From Aquabacterium olei (GTDB taxonomy: Bacteria; Pseudomonadota; Gammaproteobacteria; Burkholderiales; Burkholderiaceae_C), in assembly GCF_003100395.1 (NCBI RefSeq), contig NZ_CP029210.1, positions 682,001-746,000 of the forward strand: a stretch of DNA of 64,000 nucleotides, read 5' to 3'. Positions 18,340 through 27,500 of this stretch are shown piece by piece; the first letter of the stretch is position 1; each line of letters starts with the position of its first letter. A model generated the notes under the pieces. That model saw only the letters and a list, made by a program, of their open reading frames with translations. It made no database searches and was not told where the DNA came from. The translations under genes were made by a program, and so were the position numbers.

Positions 18340-19038
18340 TCAAGCGGAGGTCATCAGCAGGCGCAGCCAGTCGCTGGCGTGGAGCGCCTGGTACTTGATC
18401 CGGTACAGCGCTTCGGCCGCCAGGGACTGCAGCGAACTGTCGATGTGGCTGGCCACCGTGTCCGGCGGCAGCTTCAGCCAGGCCTCGGCCTCCGGGCCAT
18501 CCCGTTCGACGGCGGCGCCGGCCTTGCTGGCAATGCGCAGCATCGGGGCGTTCTCGCTCAGGGCGTGGATCATCAGGTGGCTGGCGCCGCGGTTGCGGGC
18601 GTGCATGATGGCGTGCTGGAACAGCCGCGAGCCCAGGCCCTTGCCGCGGCCCTGGGGCAGCACCGACACGCCGAACTCCATGGCGCGGCCGCGCGACGAC
18701 TCGGCGCCGTGCGGGCCTTCGCCCGGCATGGCGGCCAGGTGGGCCATTGCCACCAGCTGCAACCGGCTGTTGAAGATGCCGAAGACCTCGTCGCGGCGGA
18801 AGTCGATCGAGGCCACATAGCGGGCCACCTGTTCCTTCGAGGCCTGAAAGCCGAAGCGCAGGTAGCGGTCGTGGTCGTCCAACTGCAGCAGGTGATCCAG
18901 GATGCGGGCGCGGTGGCGCGCGTGCAGGTCGCGGATCGGCACCCAGCCATCGTGATGGGTTGGGCGGCTGGGCGGGGTGCCCCCGGTCTTGTCCAGACCG
19001 AAGCGGTCGAGTGTGTCGGGTGTCTTGGTTGCGGTCAT
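18340..19038 (-). CDS. GNAT-family N-acetyltransferase
   Basis: A 232-aa protein whose central part is a GNAT fold: DRYLRFGFQASKEQVARYV (substrate side), VFGIFNSRLQLVAMAHLA, the acetyl-CoA loop LPQGRGKGLGSRLF (Q/RxxGxG/A motif) and a late beta strand. Both ends extend beyond the minimal domain. The chosen start ATG 19038 has GAGAGGT 5-6 bp upstream; the open frame runs on to 19293 but without a ribosome site. The acceptor substrate, protein or small molecule, cannot be told. The gene diverges from rplM. Confidence 0.85.
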   Translation of the reverse strand: MTATKTPDTLDRFGLDKTGGTPPSRPTHHDGWVPIRDLHARHRARILDHLLQLDDHDRYLRFGFQASKEQVARYVASIDFRRDEVFGIFNSRLQLVAMAHLAAMPGEGPHGAESSRGRAMEFGVSVLPQGRGKGLGSRLFQHAIMHARNRGASHLMIHALSENAPMLRIASKAGAAVERDGPEAEAWLKLPPDTVASHIDSSLQSLAAEALYRIKYQALHASDWLRLLMTSA

Positions 19039-19247
19039 TGGTGACCTCTCGTTGCCCAAGGCTGGAGCGCTCAACATGCTGCGCCCCTCGAATGGTGCAT
19101 CACCTAGGGTTTTCCCGAAGGGTAAGGGAATTCCCTGTGTCGCGCAACCGCCCTCATGCAGGTGCCCCCGTATCGCGTGATGGCATTCACGACAAACGTG
19201 TGCCGTACGGGCTCCGCATCCCGACTCCCGGTGTCGCGCAAAAGAGC

Positions 19248-19277
19248 TTGGCGCGCCGCGTGATTCCCGGCTAGAAT
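19248..19277 (+). promoter_or_regulatory. Sigma-70 promoter of rplM-rpsI
   Basis: TTGGCG (19248-19253), 18-bp spacer, TAGAAT (19272-19277). It is the best-matched pair upstream of rplM and would give a leader of about 205 nt. The rest of the 19039-19247 interval has no gene; it carries the divergent upstream region of the GNAT gene. Confidence 0.6.
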
Positions 19278-19283
19278 CGCGGG

Positions 19284-19488
19284 TTCCCGACATGGTTGCC
19301 GGGAGGGCCTTTGCTTTTTGCAGGGGCCGGGGCTGGTCGACACCCGGTCGGCCGCGCGATGCAGGTGTTTGCCTGCATGTCTTTCAGCGCGGTTGCCGTC
19401 GGACAGCTTCGTTGCCGGAGAGGCCACCACCTTCCAAGAAGTGGTTCCAAAGGCGACTGTCAGCCAGTTTTACCACTTAGGAAATCTC
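19284..19488 (+). promoter_or_regulatory. Long 5' leader of rplM with a 7-bp hairpin
   Basis: About 205 nt separate the predicted start of transcription from the rplM ATG. The stem ATGCAGG/CCTGCAT (19359-19378, 6-nt loop) is perfect, and GC-rich segments on both sides could pair further. In Escherichia coli L13 is known to repress its own mRNA through a leader structure; that this leader does the same is inference. TTAGGAAATCTC provides the ribosome site. Confidence 0.4.
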
Positions 19489-19917
19489 ATGAAGACCTTC
19501 AGCGCCAAGCCGGCCGAAGTGAAGCACGAGTGGTTTGTGATCGACGCCACCGACAAGGTGCTCGGACGAGTGGCCAGCGAAGTCGCTCTCCGTCTGCGCG
19601 GCAAGCACAAGGCCATTTACACGCCTCACGTGGACACCGGCGATTTCATCGTCATCGTCAACGCCGACAAGATCCGCGTCACTGGCACCAAGGCCACCGA
19701 CAAGGTTTACTACCGTCACTCGGGCTTCCCCGGCGGCATCTACGCCACGAAGTTCAAGGACATGCAAGCCAAGCACCCTGGCCGCGCCATCGAAAAGGCC
19801 GTCAAGGGCATGCTGCCCAAGGGTCCCCTGGGCTACGCCATGATCAAGAAGCTGAAGGTCTACGCAGGCAGCGAGCATCCGCACGCAGCCCAGCAGCCCA
19901 AGGCCCTGGAAATCTAA
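19489..19917 (+). CDS. rplM: 50S ribosomal protein L13
   Basis: L13 (142 aa) is an early-assembling protein of the large ribosomal subunit. [61 protein letters not shown] and the tail [17 protein letters not shown] are all standard. ATG 19489 gives the family length; the longer open frame upstream is leader sequence. It is followed after 9 bp by rpsI, the conserved two-gene operon. Mutual regulation through the 5' leader is likely but not shown. Confidence 0.98.
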   Translation: MKTFSAKPAEVKHEWFVIDATDKVLGRVASEVALRLRGKHKAIYTPHVDTGDFIVIVNADKIRVTGTKATDKVYYRHSGFPGGIYATKFKDMQAKHPGRAIEKAVKGMLPKGPLGYAMIKKLKVYAGSEHPHAAQQPKALEI

Positions 19918-19926
19918 GGATCGGCC

Positions 19927-20322
19927 ATGACTATCGGTAACTGGAACTACGGCACCGGCCGTCGCAAGTCCTCCGTGGCCCGCGTCTTCATCAAGAAGGG
20001 CACCGGCCAGATCATCGTCAACGGCAAGCCTGTCGAGCAGTATTTCGGCCGCCAGACCTCCATCATGGTGGTCAAGCAGCCGCTGGTGCTGACGAACAAC
20101 GCCGAAGCGTTCGACATCAAGGTCAACGTGCACGGTGGTGGCGAATCCGGCCAGGCCGGCGCTGTCCGTCACGGTGTCACCCGCGCCCTGATCGACTTCG
20201 ACGCAACCCTGAAGCCCGAACTGAGCCGCGCTGGTTTCGTGACCCGCGATGCCCGTGAAGTCGAGCGTAAGAAGGTCGGTCTGCACGGCGCCCGTCGCCG
20301 CAAGCAGTTCAGCAAGCGCTGA
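19927..20322 (+). CDS. rpsI: 30S ribosomal protein S9
   Basis: S9 (131 aa) binds the 16S rRNA head and its C-terminal tail reaches the P-site tRNA. The start [17 protein letters not shown], the core [19 protein letters not shown] and the basic end RRRKQFSKR with terminal Arg that touches the tRNA anticodon stem-loop are all present. It is the second gene of rplM-rpsI and is followed by a clear terminator. No anomaly. Confidence 0.98.
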   Translation: MTIGNWNYGTGRRKSSVARVFIKKGTGQIIVNGKPVEQYFGRQTSIMVVKQPLVLTNNAEAFDIKVNVHGGGESGQAGAVRHGVTRALIDFDATLKPELSRAGFVTRDAREVERKKVGLHGARRRKQFSKR

Positions 20323-20364
20323 TCGATCTCCTGGACCGGTGGCCTCGGCCGCCGGGCTCCAGCA

Positions 20365-20402
20365 CCCGCCCCAGGCCCGTGCCTCGGGCGGGTTTGTTTT
20401 TT
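20365..20402 (+). terminator. Rho-independent terminator of rplM-rpsI
   Basis: Outer stem CCCGCCC/GGGCGGG with an inner AGGC/GCCT stem, followed by TTTGTTTTTT. It sits about 40 bp past the rpsI stop. Confidence 0.9.
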
Positions 20403-20422
20403 CTGGCGTCATTGCGTGTCCC

Positions 20423-20428
20423 TACAAT
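20423..20428 (+). promoter_or_regulatory. Likely -10 box of the argC promoter
   Basis: TACAAT lies 27 bp before the argC start and just after the rpsI terminator. The -35 region (TTCTGG-like at the right distance) is weak, so the assignment rests mainly on the -10 box and location. Confidence 0.45.
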
Positions 20429-20454
20429 GGCGCCTCAGCTGAAAGGACCCTCAC

Positions 20455-21492
20455 ATGATCAAGGTCGGCATCGTCGGCGGCACCGGTTACACCGGGGTGG
20501 AACTGTTGCGCCTGCTGTCGCAGCACCCCGAGGTCCGCATCCACGCCATCACCTCGCGCAAGGAAGCCGGCATGCCGGTGTCCGACATGTACCCGAGCCT
20601 GCGTGGTCATGTCGATCTGGCCTTCGTGACGCCCGATGACGCCGGGCTGACCGAGTGTGATGTGGTCTTCTTCGCGACGCCGCATGGCGTGGCCATGGCC
20701 CAGGCGCGCGAGCTCCTCGCGGCCGGCGTCAAGGTCATCGACCTGGCGGCCGATTTCCGCCTGAAGGACACAGCCGTGTTCGAGCAGTGGTACGGCATGG
20801 CACACACCTGCCCCGACCTGCTGGAAGAGGCTGTCTATGGTCTGCCTGAGCTGAACCGCGACGCCATCCGGGGCGCCCGCGTGATCGGTAATCCCGGCTG
20901 TTATCCCACGTCGGTGCAGCTGGGCTTTGCGCCGCTGCTGCGCCACAAGCTGATCGACCCCACCCACCTGATCGCCAACTGCGCATCGGGCGTGTCGGGC
21001 GCAGGCCGCAAGGCCGAGGTCCACACGCTGATGGCCGAGGCGTCGGACAACTTCAAGGCGTATGGCGTCAAGGGCCATCGCCACGGCCCCGAGATCAACC
21101 AGCAGCTGCGCGCCATTGCTGGCGACGACAGCGTCAACTGCCTGTTCGTACCCCACCTGCTGCCGCTGATCCGTGGCATCCACTCGACGCTGTACGCGCG
21201 CCTGAATGACGCCGGCCAGGCCGCCGACCTGCAGGCCACCTTCGAGGCCTTCTACCAGGGCGAGCGTTTCGTCGACGTGCTGCCGGCCGGCAGTGCCCCC
21301 GAGACGCGCAGCGTCCGTGCCAGCAACACCGTGCGCATCGCCGTGCACCGCCCGCAGCCCGACACCGTGATGGTGCTGGTCGTGGAAGACAACCTGACCA
21401 AGGGGGCGTCGGGGCAGGCCGTGCAGTGCATGAACCTGATGTGTGGCCTCGACGAGCACCTGGGCCTGACGGGCGTGCCGGTGCTGCCCTGA
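20455..21492 (+). CDS. argC: N-acetyl-gamma-glutamyl-phosphate reductase
   Basis: ArgC (345 aa) reduces N-acetylglutamyl phosphate with NADPH to the semialdehyde, step three of arginine synthesis. The N-terminal nucleotide loop [18 protein letters not shown], the catalytic cysteine motif [20 protein letters not shown] and [18 protein letters not shown] are visible. This is the longer (type 1) form. AAAGGA precedes the ATG. The stop overlaps the next start (TGATG). The promoter is probably its own, following the rpsI terminator. Confidence 0.97.
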   Translation: MIKVGIVGGTGYTGVELLRLLSQHPEVRIHAITSRKEAGMPVSDMYPSLRGHVDLAFVTPDDAGLTECDVVFFATPHGVAMAQARELLAAGVKVIDLAADFRLKDTAVFEQWYGMAHTCPDLLEEAVYGLPELNRDAIRGARVIGNPGCYPTSVQLGFAPLLRHKLIDPTHLIANCASGVSGAGRKAEVHTLMAEASDNFKAYGVKGHRHGPEINQQLRAIAGDDSVNCLFVPHLLPLIRGIHSTLYARLNDAGQAADLQATFEAFYQGERFVDVLPAGSAPETRSVRASNTVRIAVHRPQPDTVMVLVVEDNLTKGASGQAVQCMNLMCGLDEHLGLTGVPVLP

Positions 21493-22217
21493 TGCGCTGG
21501 CGGCTCTTGCGCCGGCGGCTGTCGATCAGCGCGCCGCGCATGGCAGTGCGCAGCCACTTGCCCTGGCCGTTGCGGTGGGCCGTGGCGGCGTTGATGCTGG
21601 GTTTCTCGGCAGCACTCGCGCTGTGGGCGTTCGAGTTCGGTCGCAACATTGCCGGGCTGAATCAGGGCGCAGATCGGCTGAATGAGGCGTTGACGCACAC
21701 GCGTGAGCAACTGGCGCAGGTGCGTGAGGAGCGTGACCGCGCGCAGTCGGTGGCCAATTCTGCGGACAGCCTGCTCAAGGCCGAGCGCGTGACGCAGCAG
21801 CGGCTGGCCGAGCAGGTCAAGGCGCTCGAGGCCGAGAACCTGGCGCTGAAGGACGACCTCGGTTTCTTCGAGCGCCTGCTGCCTGCCACCGGCGGGGCCG
21901 GCGTTTCGGTGCGCGGCCTGCAGGGTGAGCTGACCGGCTCAGGCCAGCTGCGTTACCAGCTGCTGGTGATGCAGCGTGCCGATGGCCGCATCCAGAGTGA
22001 CTTCCTGGGCCGGTTCGAGCTGTGGCTCTCGGGCACCCGGGATGGCAAGCCCTGGACCGACAGCAGCCCGGTGGTCGCGCGCCCCTTGCAGTTCAAGCAG
22101 TACAGCCGCGTGGAAGGCGTGGCGCGCTGCCCAGCGGACGTGCAATTGCGCACGGTGCAGGTTCGTGTGCTGGACAGCACGGGTTCCGTGCGTGCAAGCC
22201 AGTCCCTGAAGCTGTGA
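21492..22217 (+). CDS. Membrane-anchored coiled-coil protein (DUF6776-like)
   Basis: A 241-aa protein with a short cytoplasmic basic N-terminus, one transmembrane helix (about 28-48, RWAVAALMLGFSAALALWAF), a heptad-rich coiled coil (about 60-130, with VREERDRAQSVANSADSLL and RLAEQVKALEAENLALKDDL) and a C-terminal beta-rich domain (GVSVRGLQGELTGSGQLRY onward). Similar proteins sit between argC and a bactofilin gene in many Burkholderiales and have no known role. Position next to the bactofilin suggests a part in cell-envelope or shape organisation; this is inference. The start overlaps the argC stop. Confidence 0.75.
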   Translation: MRWRLLRRRLSISAPRMAVRSHLPWPLRWAVAALMLGFSAALALWAFEFGRNIAGLNQGADRLNEALTHTREQLAQVREERDRAQSVANSADSLLKAERVTQQRLAEQVKALEAENLALKDDLGFFERLLPATGGAGVSVRGLQGELTGSGQLRYQLLVMQRADGRIQSDFLGRFELWLSGTRDGKPWTDSSPVVARPLQFKQYSRVEGVARCPADVQLRTVQVRVLDSTGSVRASQSLKL

Positions 22218-22284
22218 GGCCGTTGACCTGTGCCTGCAACGGTGTACGCTTGATGTTTCGGCCCTGTCGAGGTTGAGGAAGCAC

Positions 22285-22734
22285 ATGCTCGGATGGAAGA
22301 AAACCCCGCCCATACGCACGCTGGTTGGCGAGGGCACCGTCGTGACCGGTGAACTGCGGTTCAGCGACGGCCTGCGCATCGATGGCGAAGTGCAGGGCGA
22401 CGTGGTCGCCTCGGGCGAGGGGCGCACCTTGCTCGTCATCAGCGAAAAAGCCCGTGTCCATGGCAAGGTCAGGGCGGGGCATGTCATCATCAATGGGTCT
22501 GTCCATGGCCCGGTGGTGGCCGAAACCCTGCTCGAACTGCAGCCCAAGGCCCGCATCGTGGGTGATGTGAAATACGAAGCCCTTGAAATGCACCAGGGTG
22601 CCACCATCCAGGGTGGTCTCCTCCCGCTTCAGGTCGACGACAAGCCGAGCCTCAAGCTCGCTGCGTCCGCCACCGGAGTACCCGACCGCGGCCTGTCGCA
22701 GCCTGCCGCCTCGAACCCGCTGCACAAGATTTGA
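22285..22734 (+). CDS. Bactofilin (polymer-forming cytoskeletal protein)
   Basis: A 149-aa bactofilin. These proteins fold as a right-handed beta helix and polymerise without nucleotide to form membrane-bound filaments that position wall-modifying or other machinery. The helix core runs about 13-115: [50 protein letters not shown], all with the six-residue hydrophobic/Gly rhythm. The flanks are short and disordered. ATG 22285 follows TTGAGGAAG. An M23 endopeptidase gene lies about 1.7 kb away, a pairing often seen with bactofilins. Confidence 0.88.
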   Translation: MLGWKKTPPIRTLVGEGTVVTGELRFSDGLRIDGEVQGDVVASGEGRTLLVISEKARVHGKVRAGHVIINGSVHGPVVAETLLELQPKARIVGDVKYEALEMHQGATIQGGLLPLQVDDKPSLKLAASATGVPDRGLSQPAASNPLHKI

Positions 22735-22757
22735 AATCCCCTCCCGGAGTTGATCCC

Positions 22758-23144
22758 ATGACCGCTGTTGCCCAAGAAACCCAGAACGCAGACGCCTTTG
22801 CCGCTGAGATGCCCCCCGCCCCCATCGTGTTCACCGACGCCGCCGCCGGCAAGGTGGCCGAGCTGGTCGCCGAAGAAGGCAATCCGGATCTGAAGCTGCG
22901 TGTGTTCGTGCAGGGCGGCGGTTGCTCGGGCTTCCAGTACGGGTTCACGTTCGACGAGATCGTCAACGAAGACGACACCAAGATGGAAAAGAACGGCGTG
23001 ACGCTGCTGATCGATGCGATGAGCCTTCAATACCTCGTGGGCGCCGAGATCGACTACAAGGACGATCTGGAAGGCGCCCAGTTCGTGATCCGCAATCCGA
23101 ACGCCACGACCACCTGCGGTTGCGGTTCCAGCTTCTCGGTCTGA
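22758..23144 (+). CDS. erpA: Iron-sulfur cluster insertion protein ErpA
   Basis: ErpA (128 aa) is an A-type carrier that hands [4Fe-4S] clusters to target apo-proteins, including enzymes of isoprenoid synthesis. The three invariant cysteines are seen in [11 protein letters not shown] and TTCGCGSSF. The N-terminal 25 residues are variable. ATG 22758 has CGGAG upstream at good distance; the longer frame from 22731 begins with an atypical peptide. It follows the bactofilin gene by 23 bp and is closed by a strong terminator. Confidence 0.94.
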   Translation: MTAVAQETQNADAFAAEMPPAPIVFTDAAAGKVAELVAEEGNPDLKLRVFVQGGGCSGFQYGFTFDEIVNEDDTKMEKNGVTLLIDAMSLQYLVGAEIDYKDDLEGAQFVIRNPNATTTCGCGSSFSV

Positions 23145-23170
23145 CACCGGGATCGGAATCCACCACGAAG

Positions 23171-23198
23171 AAGGGCTGCCGGCAGGCAGCCCTTTTTG
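23171..23198 (+). terminator. Rho-independent terminator after erpA
   Basis: A 10-bp perfect stem AAGGGCTGCC/GGCAGCCCTT with a 4-nt loop GGCA, running into TTTTTGTT. It lies about 26 bp after the erpA stop and before the convergent anmK. Confidence 0.92.
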
Positions 23199-23222
23199 TT
23201 GCGCAATGCCAGACGGCAGTGC

Positions 23223-24416
23223 TCAGCGCGCCGGATAGAGTGCGCCCAGCACCCGAGGGCCGCGTGCCCCGGTGACCTCGGGCACGTTGCCCGCCAGTCG
23301 GGCCACATGCCGCCACGCCAGCCAGGCAAAGGCGGCCGCCTCCACCTGCATCACATCCAGCCCGTGGGTGTCCGAGCGCCCCACACGCACACCGGGCAGT
23401 TGTTCACCCAGTCGGCGCATCAGGTCGCCATTGAGGGCGCCACCCCCGCACACCACCACATCGGTGGCATCCGGGGCGTGCTGCTGAATGGCCATCGCGG
23501 CACTGCGTGCCGTCAGCTCGCACAGCGTGGCCTGAACGTCCCGTGCCACATCGGCGTCTCCCAGGGGGCCGTCGGTCAGGCCATGCGGGGCGAGCCAGCG
23601 CGCCAGCCAGTCGGGGTTGAACAGGTCGCGCCCGGTGCTCTTGGGGGGCGGCAGGCTGAAGAAGGGTTCGGCCAGCGCGTCGGTCAGCCAGTCCTCGCGC
23701 ACCTCGCCCGCGGCGCCCCATTCGCCGTTGGCGTCGTAGACGTGGCCCGTCTGCGACTCGCACCACAGATCCAGCAGGGCGTTGCCCGGGCCACAGTCGA
23801 AGCCCAGTGGGGGCTGGCCCGGTCGCAGGATGCTGACGTTGGCCATGCCGCCGATGTTCAGCACGGCCACGGTCTGGTCGGGGTGGCCGAACAGCGCCTG
23901 GTGGAAGGCGGGCACCAGTGGCGCACCCTGCCCACCGGCCGCCATGTCACGGGTGCGAAATTCGGCGACCACATCGATGCCCGTCAGCTCCGCCAGCAGG
24001 GCGGGGTGATTCAGCTGCCAGGTGTAGGCCAGATCCGGCCGATGGCGAACCGTCTGCCCGTGTGCGCCGATCGCCTGCACCTCGCTGGGCAGCACATCGG
24101 CGGACGTGCACAGGGCGTGCACGATCGTGGCGTACAACACCACCAGGGCCTGTGCCGCCTCGGCACTGCGGTGCAGTTCATCGTGCCCGGGTGTATTGAG
24201 GTCCAGCAACGCCTGCCGCAGGGGAGGCGGCAGCGGGCGGTGCGCATGGGCCAGCGTGCGCCACGCGCCGTCCTCCTGGCGCATCAGCACCCCGTCCACA
24301 CCATCCAGCGAGGTCCCGGACATCAGGCCGATGTACAGATTGGACCGCATCGGACCGGGGTGCCCGGAGGGCTCGAGGTGCAGTGACGGCAAGGCGCGGG
24401 CCGGGTCGCCGGGCAT
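23223..24416 (-). CDS. anmK: Anhydro-N-acetylmuramic acid kinase
   Basis: AnmK (up to 397 aa) phosphorylates and opens 1,6-anhydro-MurNAc from turned-over peptidoglycan, feeding MurNAc-6-P into recycling. YIGLMSGTSLDGVDGVL is the ATP-binding start motif; IGAHGQTVRHRP, NIGGMANVS, DCGPGNALLDLW and VCGGGALNGDLMRRL are the remaining family blocks. ATG 24416 begins 3 bp after the stop of the M23 peptidase gene and would be coupled to it; ATG 24350 gives a start closer to known homologues (373-375 aa). Neither has a strong ribosome site. Confidence 0.93.
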   Translation of the reverse strand: MPGDPARALPSLHLEPSGHPGPMRSNLYIGLMSGTSLDGVDGVLMRQEDGAWRTLAHAHRPLPPPLRQALLDLNTPGHDELHRSAEAAQALVVLYATIVHALCTSADVLPSEVQAIGAHGQTVRHRPDLAYTWQLNHPALLAELTGIDVVAEFRTRDMAAGGQGAPLVPAFHQALFGHPDQTVAVLNIGGMANVSILRPGQPPLGFDCGPGNALLDLWCESQTGHVYDANGEWGAAGEVREDWLTDALAEPFFSLPPPKSTGRDLFNPDWLARWLAPHGLTDGPLGDADVARDVQATLCELTARSAAMAIQQHAPDATDVVVCGGGALNGDLMRRLGEQLPGVRVGRSDTHGLDVMQVEAAAFAWLAWRHVARLAGNVPEVTGARGPRVLGALYPAR

Positions 24417-24419
24417 GGC

Positions 24420-25859
24420 TTATTCGAAGCGCGGACCGGACTGGGTGCCGGCGGCCGCCCACTCGCTGGCCATGTCGAGTCGGGCCGCAATGGCGCCGAC
24501 CTGACTGCGGAAGCTGGCGAGGGCCTGCGGCGACAGCTGCAGCGCCTCGGACGCGCGGGCCACCACCATCGGATCGACCTGCTGTCCCTTGACCTTGAAC
24601 TCGAAGTGCAGATGCGGGCCCGTGGCCCAGCCGGTCGCGCCCACCGCGCCGATCAGCTGCCCCTGGTCGATGCGCTGCCCCTTGCGCACGTCGATGCGAC
24701 TCAGGTGGGCATAGACCGTCTGACGGTCACCCGCGTGCTGCACTTGCACCACGTTGCCGTAGCCGTTCTGCACACCTGCAAAGTTCACCACGCCTTCGCC
24801 GACGCTGCGCACGGCCGTGCCGGTCGGGGCACCGAAGTCGACGCCCAGGTGGGCGCGCCAGGTCTTGTGGATCGGATGGAAGCGCATTGCGAACCCGGAG
24901 GTCACGCGCGAGAAGGCCAGCGGCGAAGCGAGGAATGCGCGGGTCTTGCTGCGGCCGTTCAGGTCGAAGTAGGCCCCCTTGCTGCTGCCGGGTTGCTGGA
25001 ACCAGACGGCGTCGTGGGTCTCGCCCTTGTTGATGAAACGGGCGGCCAGCACGCGGCCGGTGCCGCTTGTCCAGGTGACGGCCTCGCCATCCGCCAGCAG
25101 GGCTTCATACAGCACGCTGAAGGCATCGCCCTTGCGCAGTTCACGGCGGAAGTCGATGTCGCTGCCGAAGATCTCGGCCAGCTGGTTGGTCACCGCATCC
25201 GGCACGCGCGCGTCGTCGGCGGCAGCAAACAGCGACGAGCGGATCGTGCCCGATGCCAGTTGCTGCGCGCGGCTCAGCGGCAGCTGTTCGGAGCGCACGT
25301 CCCATTGAGTCTGCCCGCCCGGCGCTGCGCGCTGGATGGTCACCCGGGTGAAGTGGGTGTCGGCCTGTTCGGCGTGGGCTGCGGGGCCGCGCACCACGAG
25401 TTCGCGCAGGCGGCCGTTGTCGACGATGGCCTTGATCGCCTTGCCGGCCCGGCCCTGCAGCACGCCGGCTGCCACGGCGTCTTCACGCAGCAGGCGCGCC
25501 GCGTCGGCGTCGTCCACGCCCAGGCGCCGCAGCAGGCTGTCGGCGGTGTCGCTGCTGCGGGTGACGTCGCTGCGGTACAGCGCCAGCGGCTCGGCATCCA
25601 GCCGGCCCAGCTCGGCAGCCAGCGCGGGCGCCTGGACTGCTTCCACGACCTCGACCACGGCGGGCTGACCGGTGTCGGGCAAGGCTGTCAGGGGGGCGAC
25701 ACCGAAGGCGGTCACGGCCGAGCCAGCCAGCAGGGCGAGCACGGCGGCGCTGACACGGCGAGGGTGTCGGTGGGCCGCGGCCTGAAGGGTCTGGGCGCGG
25801 TGGAGGAGGGCGGTGAGCGGCGAGGGCGTGGCGGTCTTGATCTGCTTGGAAGAAGTCAA
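24420..25859 (-). CDS. M23 family murein endopeptidase
   Basis: A 479-aa envelope metallopeptidase that should cleave peptide cross-links of peptidoglycan. An N-terminal membrane helix (about 38-58, [19 protein letters not shown]) anchors it; a middle region resembles the LysM/OapA-like part of MepM proteins; the C-terminal LytM domain has both zinc motifs, HLGVDFGAP and HLHFEFKV, and [21 protein letters not shown]. The start codon is TTG with AAGGA 9 bp upstream. It is co-transcribed with anmK, so cutting and recycling of wall material are coupled. Confidence 0.9.
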   Translation of the reverse strand: MTSSKQIKTATPSPLTALLHRAQTLQAAAHRHPRRVSAAVLALLAGSAVTAFGVAPLTALPDTGQPAVVEVVEAVQAPALAAELGRLDAEPLALYRSDVTRSSDTADSLLRRLGVDDADAARLLREDAVAAGVLQGRAGKAIKAIVDNGRLRELVVRGPAAHAEQADTHFTRVTIQRAAPGGQTQWDVRSEQLPLSRAQQLASGTIRSSLFAAADDARVPDAVTNQLAEIFGSDIDFRRELRKGDAFSVLYEALLADGEAVTWTSGTGRVLAARFINKGETHDAVWFQQPGSSKGAYFDLNGRSKTRAFLASPLAFSRVTSGFAMRFHPIHKTWRAHLGVDFGAPTGTAVRSVGEGVVNFAGVQNGYGNVVQVQHAGDRQTVYAHLSRIDVRKGQRIDQGQLIGAVGATGWATGPHLHFEFKVKGQQVDPMVVARASEALQLSPQALASFRSQVGAIAARLDMASEWAAAGTQSGPRFE

Positions 25860-26017
25860 AACGGGAATCCTTCTGGTTCGGGAGAGAGCCTGCGCCCCGC
25901 TCCCCTAAAATCAGCCCGCGTCGTACGCAGGCAGCAGCCCGCGCGCGCGCACAATCAGCGGAGTATAGCCCCGGCCCGGGGTGCGTTGATCCGCAGAATT
26001 CCACACGATGGCCCGTC

Positions 26018-27274
26018 ATGTTGCACCCTGAAAATCCCGCACCCGTTACGCCCGATCACCCCGTCTCCGACCGTGTCCGTGAGGCGCTTGCCGTGACCCT
26101 GCGTGGCGTGGAAGAGCTGCTGCCCGAGGCCGAGTGGGTGAAGAAGCTGGCCCGTTCCGAGGCCACGGGCGTGCCGCTGCGCATCAAGCTGGGCCTGGAC
26201 CCGACCGCGCCGGACATCCACCTGGGCCACACGGTGGTGCTCAACAAGCTGCGCCAACTCCAGGACCTCGGCCACACCGTCATCTTCCTGATCGGCGATT
26301 TCACCTCGCTCATCGGCGATCCTTCCGGCCGCAACGCCACCCGCCCACCGTTGACCGAAGAACAGGTCAAGGCCAACGCCGAAACTTATTACAAGCAGGC
26401 CAGCCTGGTGCTCGACCCGGCCCGCACCGAGATCCGCTACAACAGCGAGTGGTGCGACGCGTTGGGCGCGCGCGGCATGATCCAGCTGGCCAGCCGCTAC
26501 ACCGTGGCCCGCATGATGGAGCGCGACGATTTCACCAAGCGCTTCAAGGCCGGCACCCCGATCAGCGTGCACGAGTTCCTGTACCCGCTGATGCAGGGCT
26601 ATGACTCGGTGGCCCTGAAGGCCGACCTGGAACTGGGCGGCACCGACCAGAAGTTCAACCTGCTGATGGGGCGCCACCTGCAGGCCGAGTATGGCCAGGA
26701 GCCGCAGTGCGTCCTGACCATGCCTTTGCTGGAGGGGCTGGATGGCGTCGAGAAGATGTCGAAGTCCAAGAACAACTACATCGGCATCAGCGAGGCGCCC
26801 AACACCATGTTCGCCAAGCTGATGAGCGTCAGCGACGACCTGATGTGGAAGTACTTCACGCTGCTCAGCTTCCGCCCGCTGGAGGAAATCGCGCGCCTGA
26901 AGGCCGCCTGTGAGGCCGGTGCCAACCCCCGCGATGCCAAGGTGATGCTGGGGCAGGAGATCGTGACCCGTTTCCACAGCGCACAGGCTGCGGAAGAGGC
27001 GTTGCAGGATTTCGTCAACCGATCACGCGGGGGGATACCGGACGACATTCCGGAACTCGCGGTCACTTTGCCGGTCGATGGTCTGGGCATTGGCGCGTTG
27101 CTGAAGCAGGCCGGCCTGGTGGCCTCGACCAGCGAGGCCCTGCGCCTCATCGAGCAGGGCGGGGTCCGCCTGGATGGTGAGGTGATCCGTGAAAAAAGTC
27201 ACAGAATGTCGGCTGGTACCCATGTGGTCCAAGTTGGCAAGCGAAAGTTCGCCCGCGTGACGCTTTCAAGCTGA
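26018..27274 (+). CDS. tyrS: Tyrosine--tRNA ligase
   Basis: TyrRS (418 aa) charges tRNA-Tyr. It is the second bacterial class (TyrZ-like): the HIGH motif reads HLGHT in [15 protein letters not shown], the KMSKS motif is present as [12 protein letters not shown], and a C-terminal S4 RNA-binding domain is seen ([19 protein letters not shown]). [18 protein letters not shown] is also typical. Start ATG 26018 fits the family; the gene diverges from the M23 peptidase. The 160-bp gap between them has one TAAAAT box at 25915 but no clear full promoter. Confidence 0.97.
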   Translation: MLHPENPAPVTPDHPVSDRVREALAVTLRGVEELLPEAEWVKKLARSEATGVPLRIKLGLDPTAPDIHLGHTVVLNKLRQLQDLGHTVIFLIGDFTSLIGDPSGRNATRPPLTEEQVKANAETYYKQASLVLDPARTEIRYNSEWCDALGARGMIQLASRYTVARMMERDDFTKRFKAGTPISVHEFLYPLMQGYDSVALKADLELGGTDQKFNLLMGRHLQAEYGQEPQCVLTMPLLEGLDGVEKMSKSKNNYIGISEAPNTMFAKLMSVSDDLMWKYFTLLSFRPLEEIARLKAACEAGANPRDAKVMLGQEIVTRFHSAQAAEEALQDFVNRSRGGIPDDIPELAVTLPVDGLGIGALLKQAGLVASTSEALRLIEQGGVRLDGEVIREKSHRMSAGTHVVQVGKRKFARVTLSS

Positions 27275-27500
27275 TTCGGGGGTAACCCCGACGCATGATC
27301 ACGGGGGAGGGTCCGGGTCACTGGTGTTTTCCTGAGGGATTTAACACGTGTCTGGAGGGTCCCCCGCGTTGTCTCCACACGGAGTGCGCCGCTATCCTTC
27401 AATCGAACAGACGTTTAAAGGTCTGTGCGAGCCGAAGGAAGACGCGGATGCCTCCGGAGCGCAGAAGAATTCAAAGGGCCGCTTTGAAGTGGAGATAGAC
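27275..27500 (+). other. Leader/intergenic region before the PEP-CTERM gene
   Basis: About 225 bp with no recognisable gene. It contains a short inverted repeat (GGGGTAACCCC at 27280) after tyrS and an AT-richer stretch near 27345-27420. I looked for sigma-54 type boxes, which drive some PEP-CTERM genes, and found none convincing. Confidence 0.35.

Noticed and set aside
20805..20822. TGGCAC-like box resembling a sigma-54 promoter inside argC
   Set aside because: The -12 element is poor and the site lies in coding sequence with no gene start downstream.
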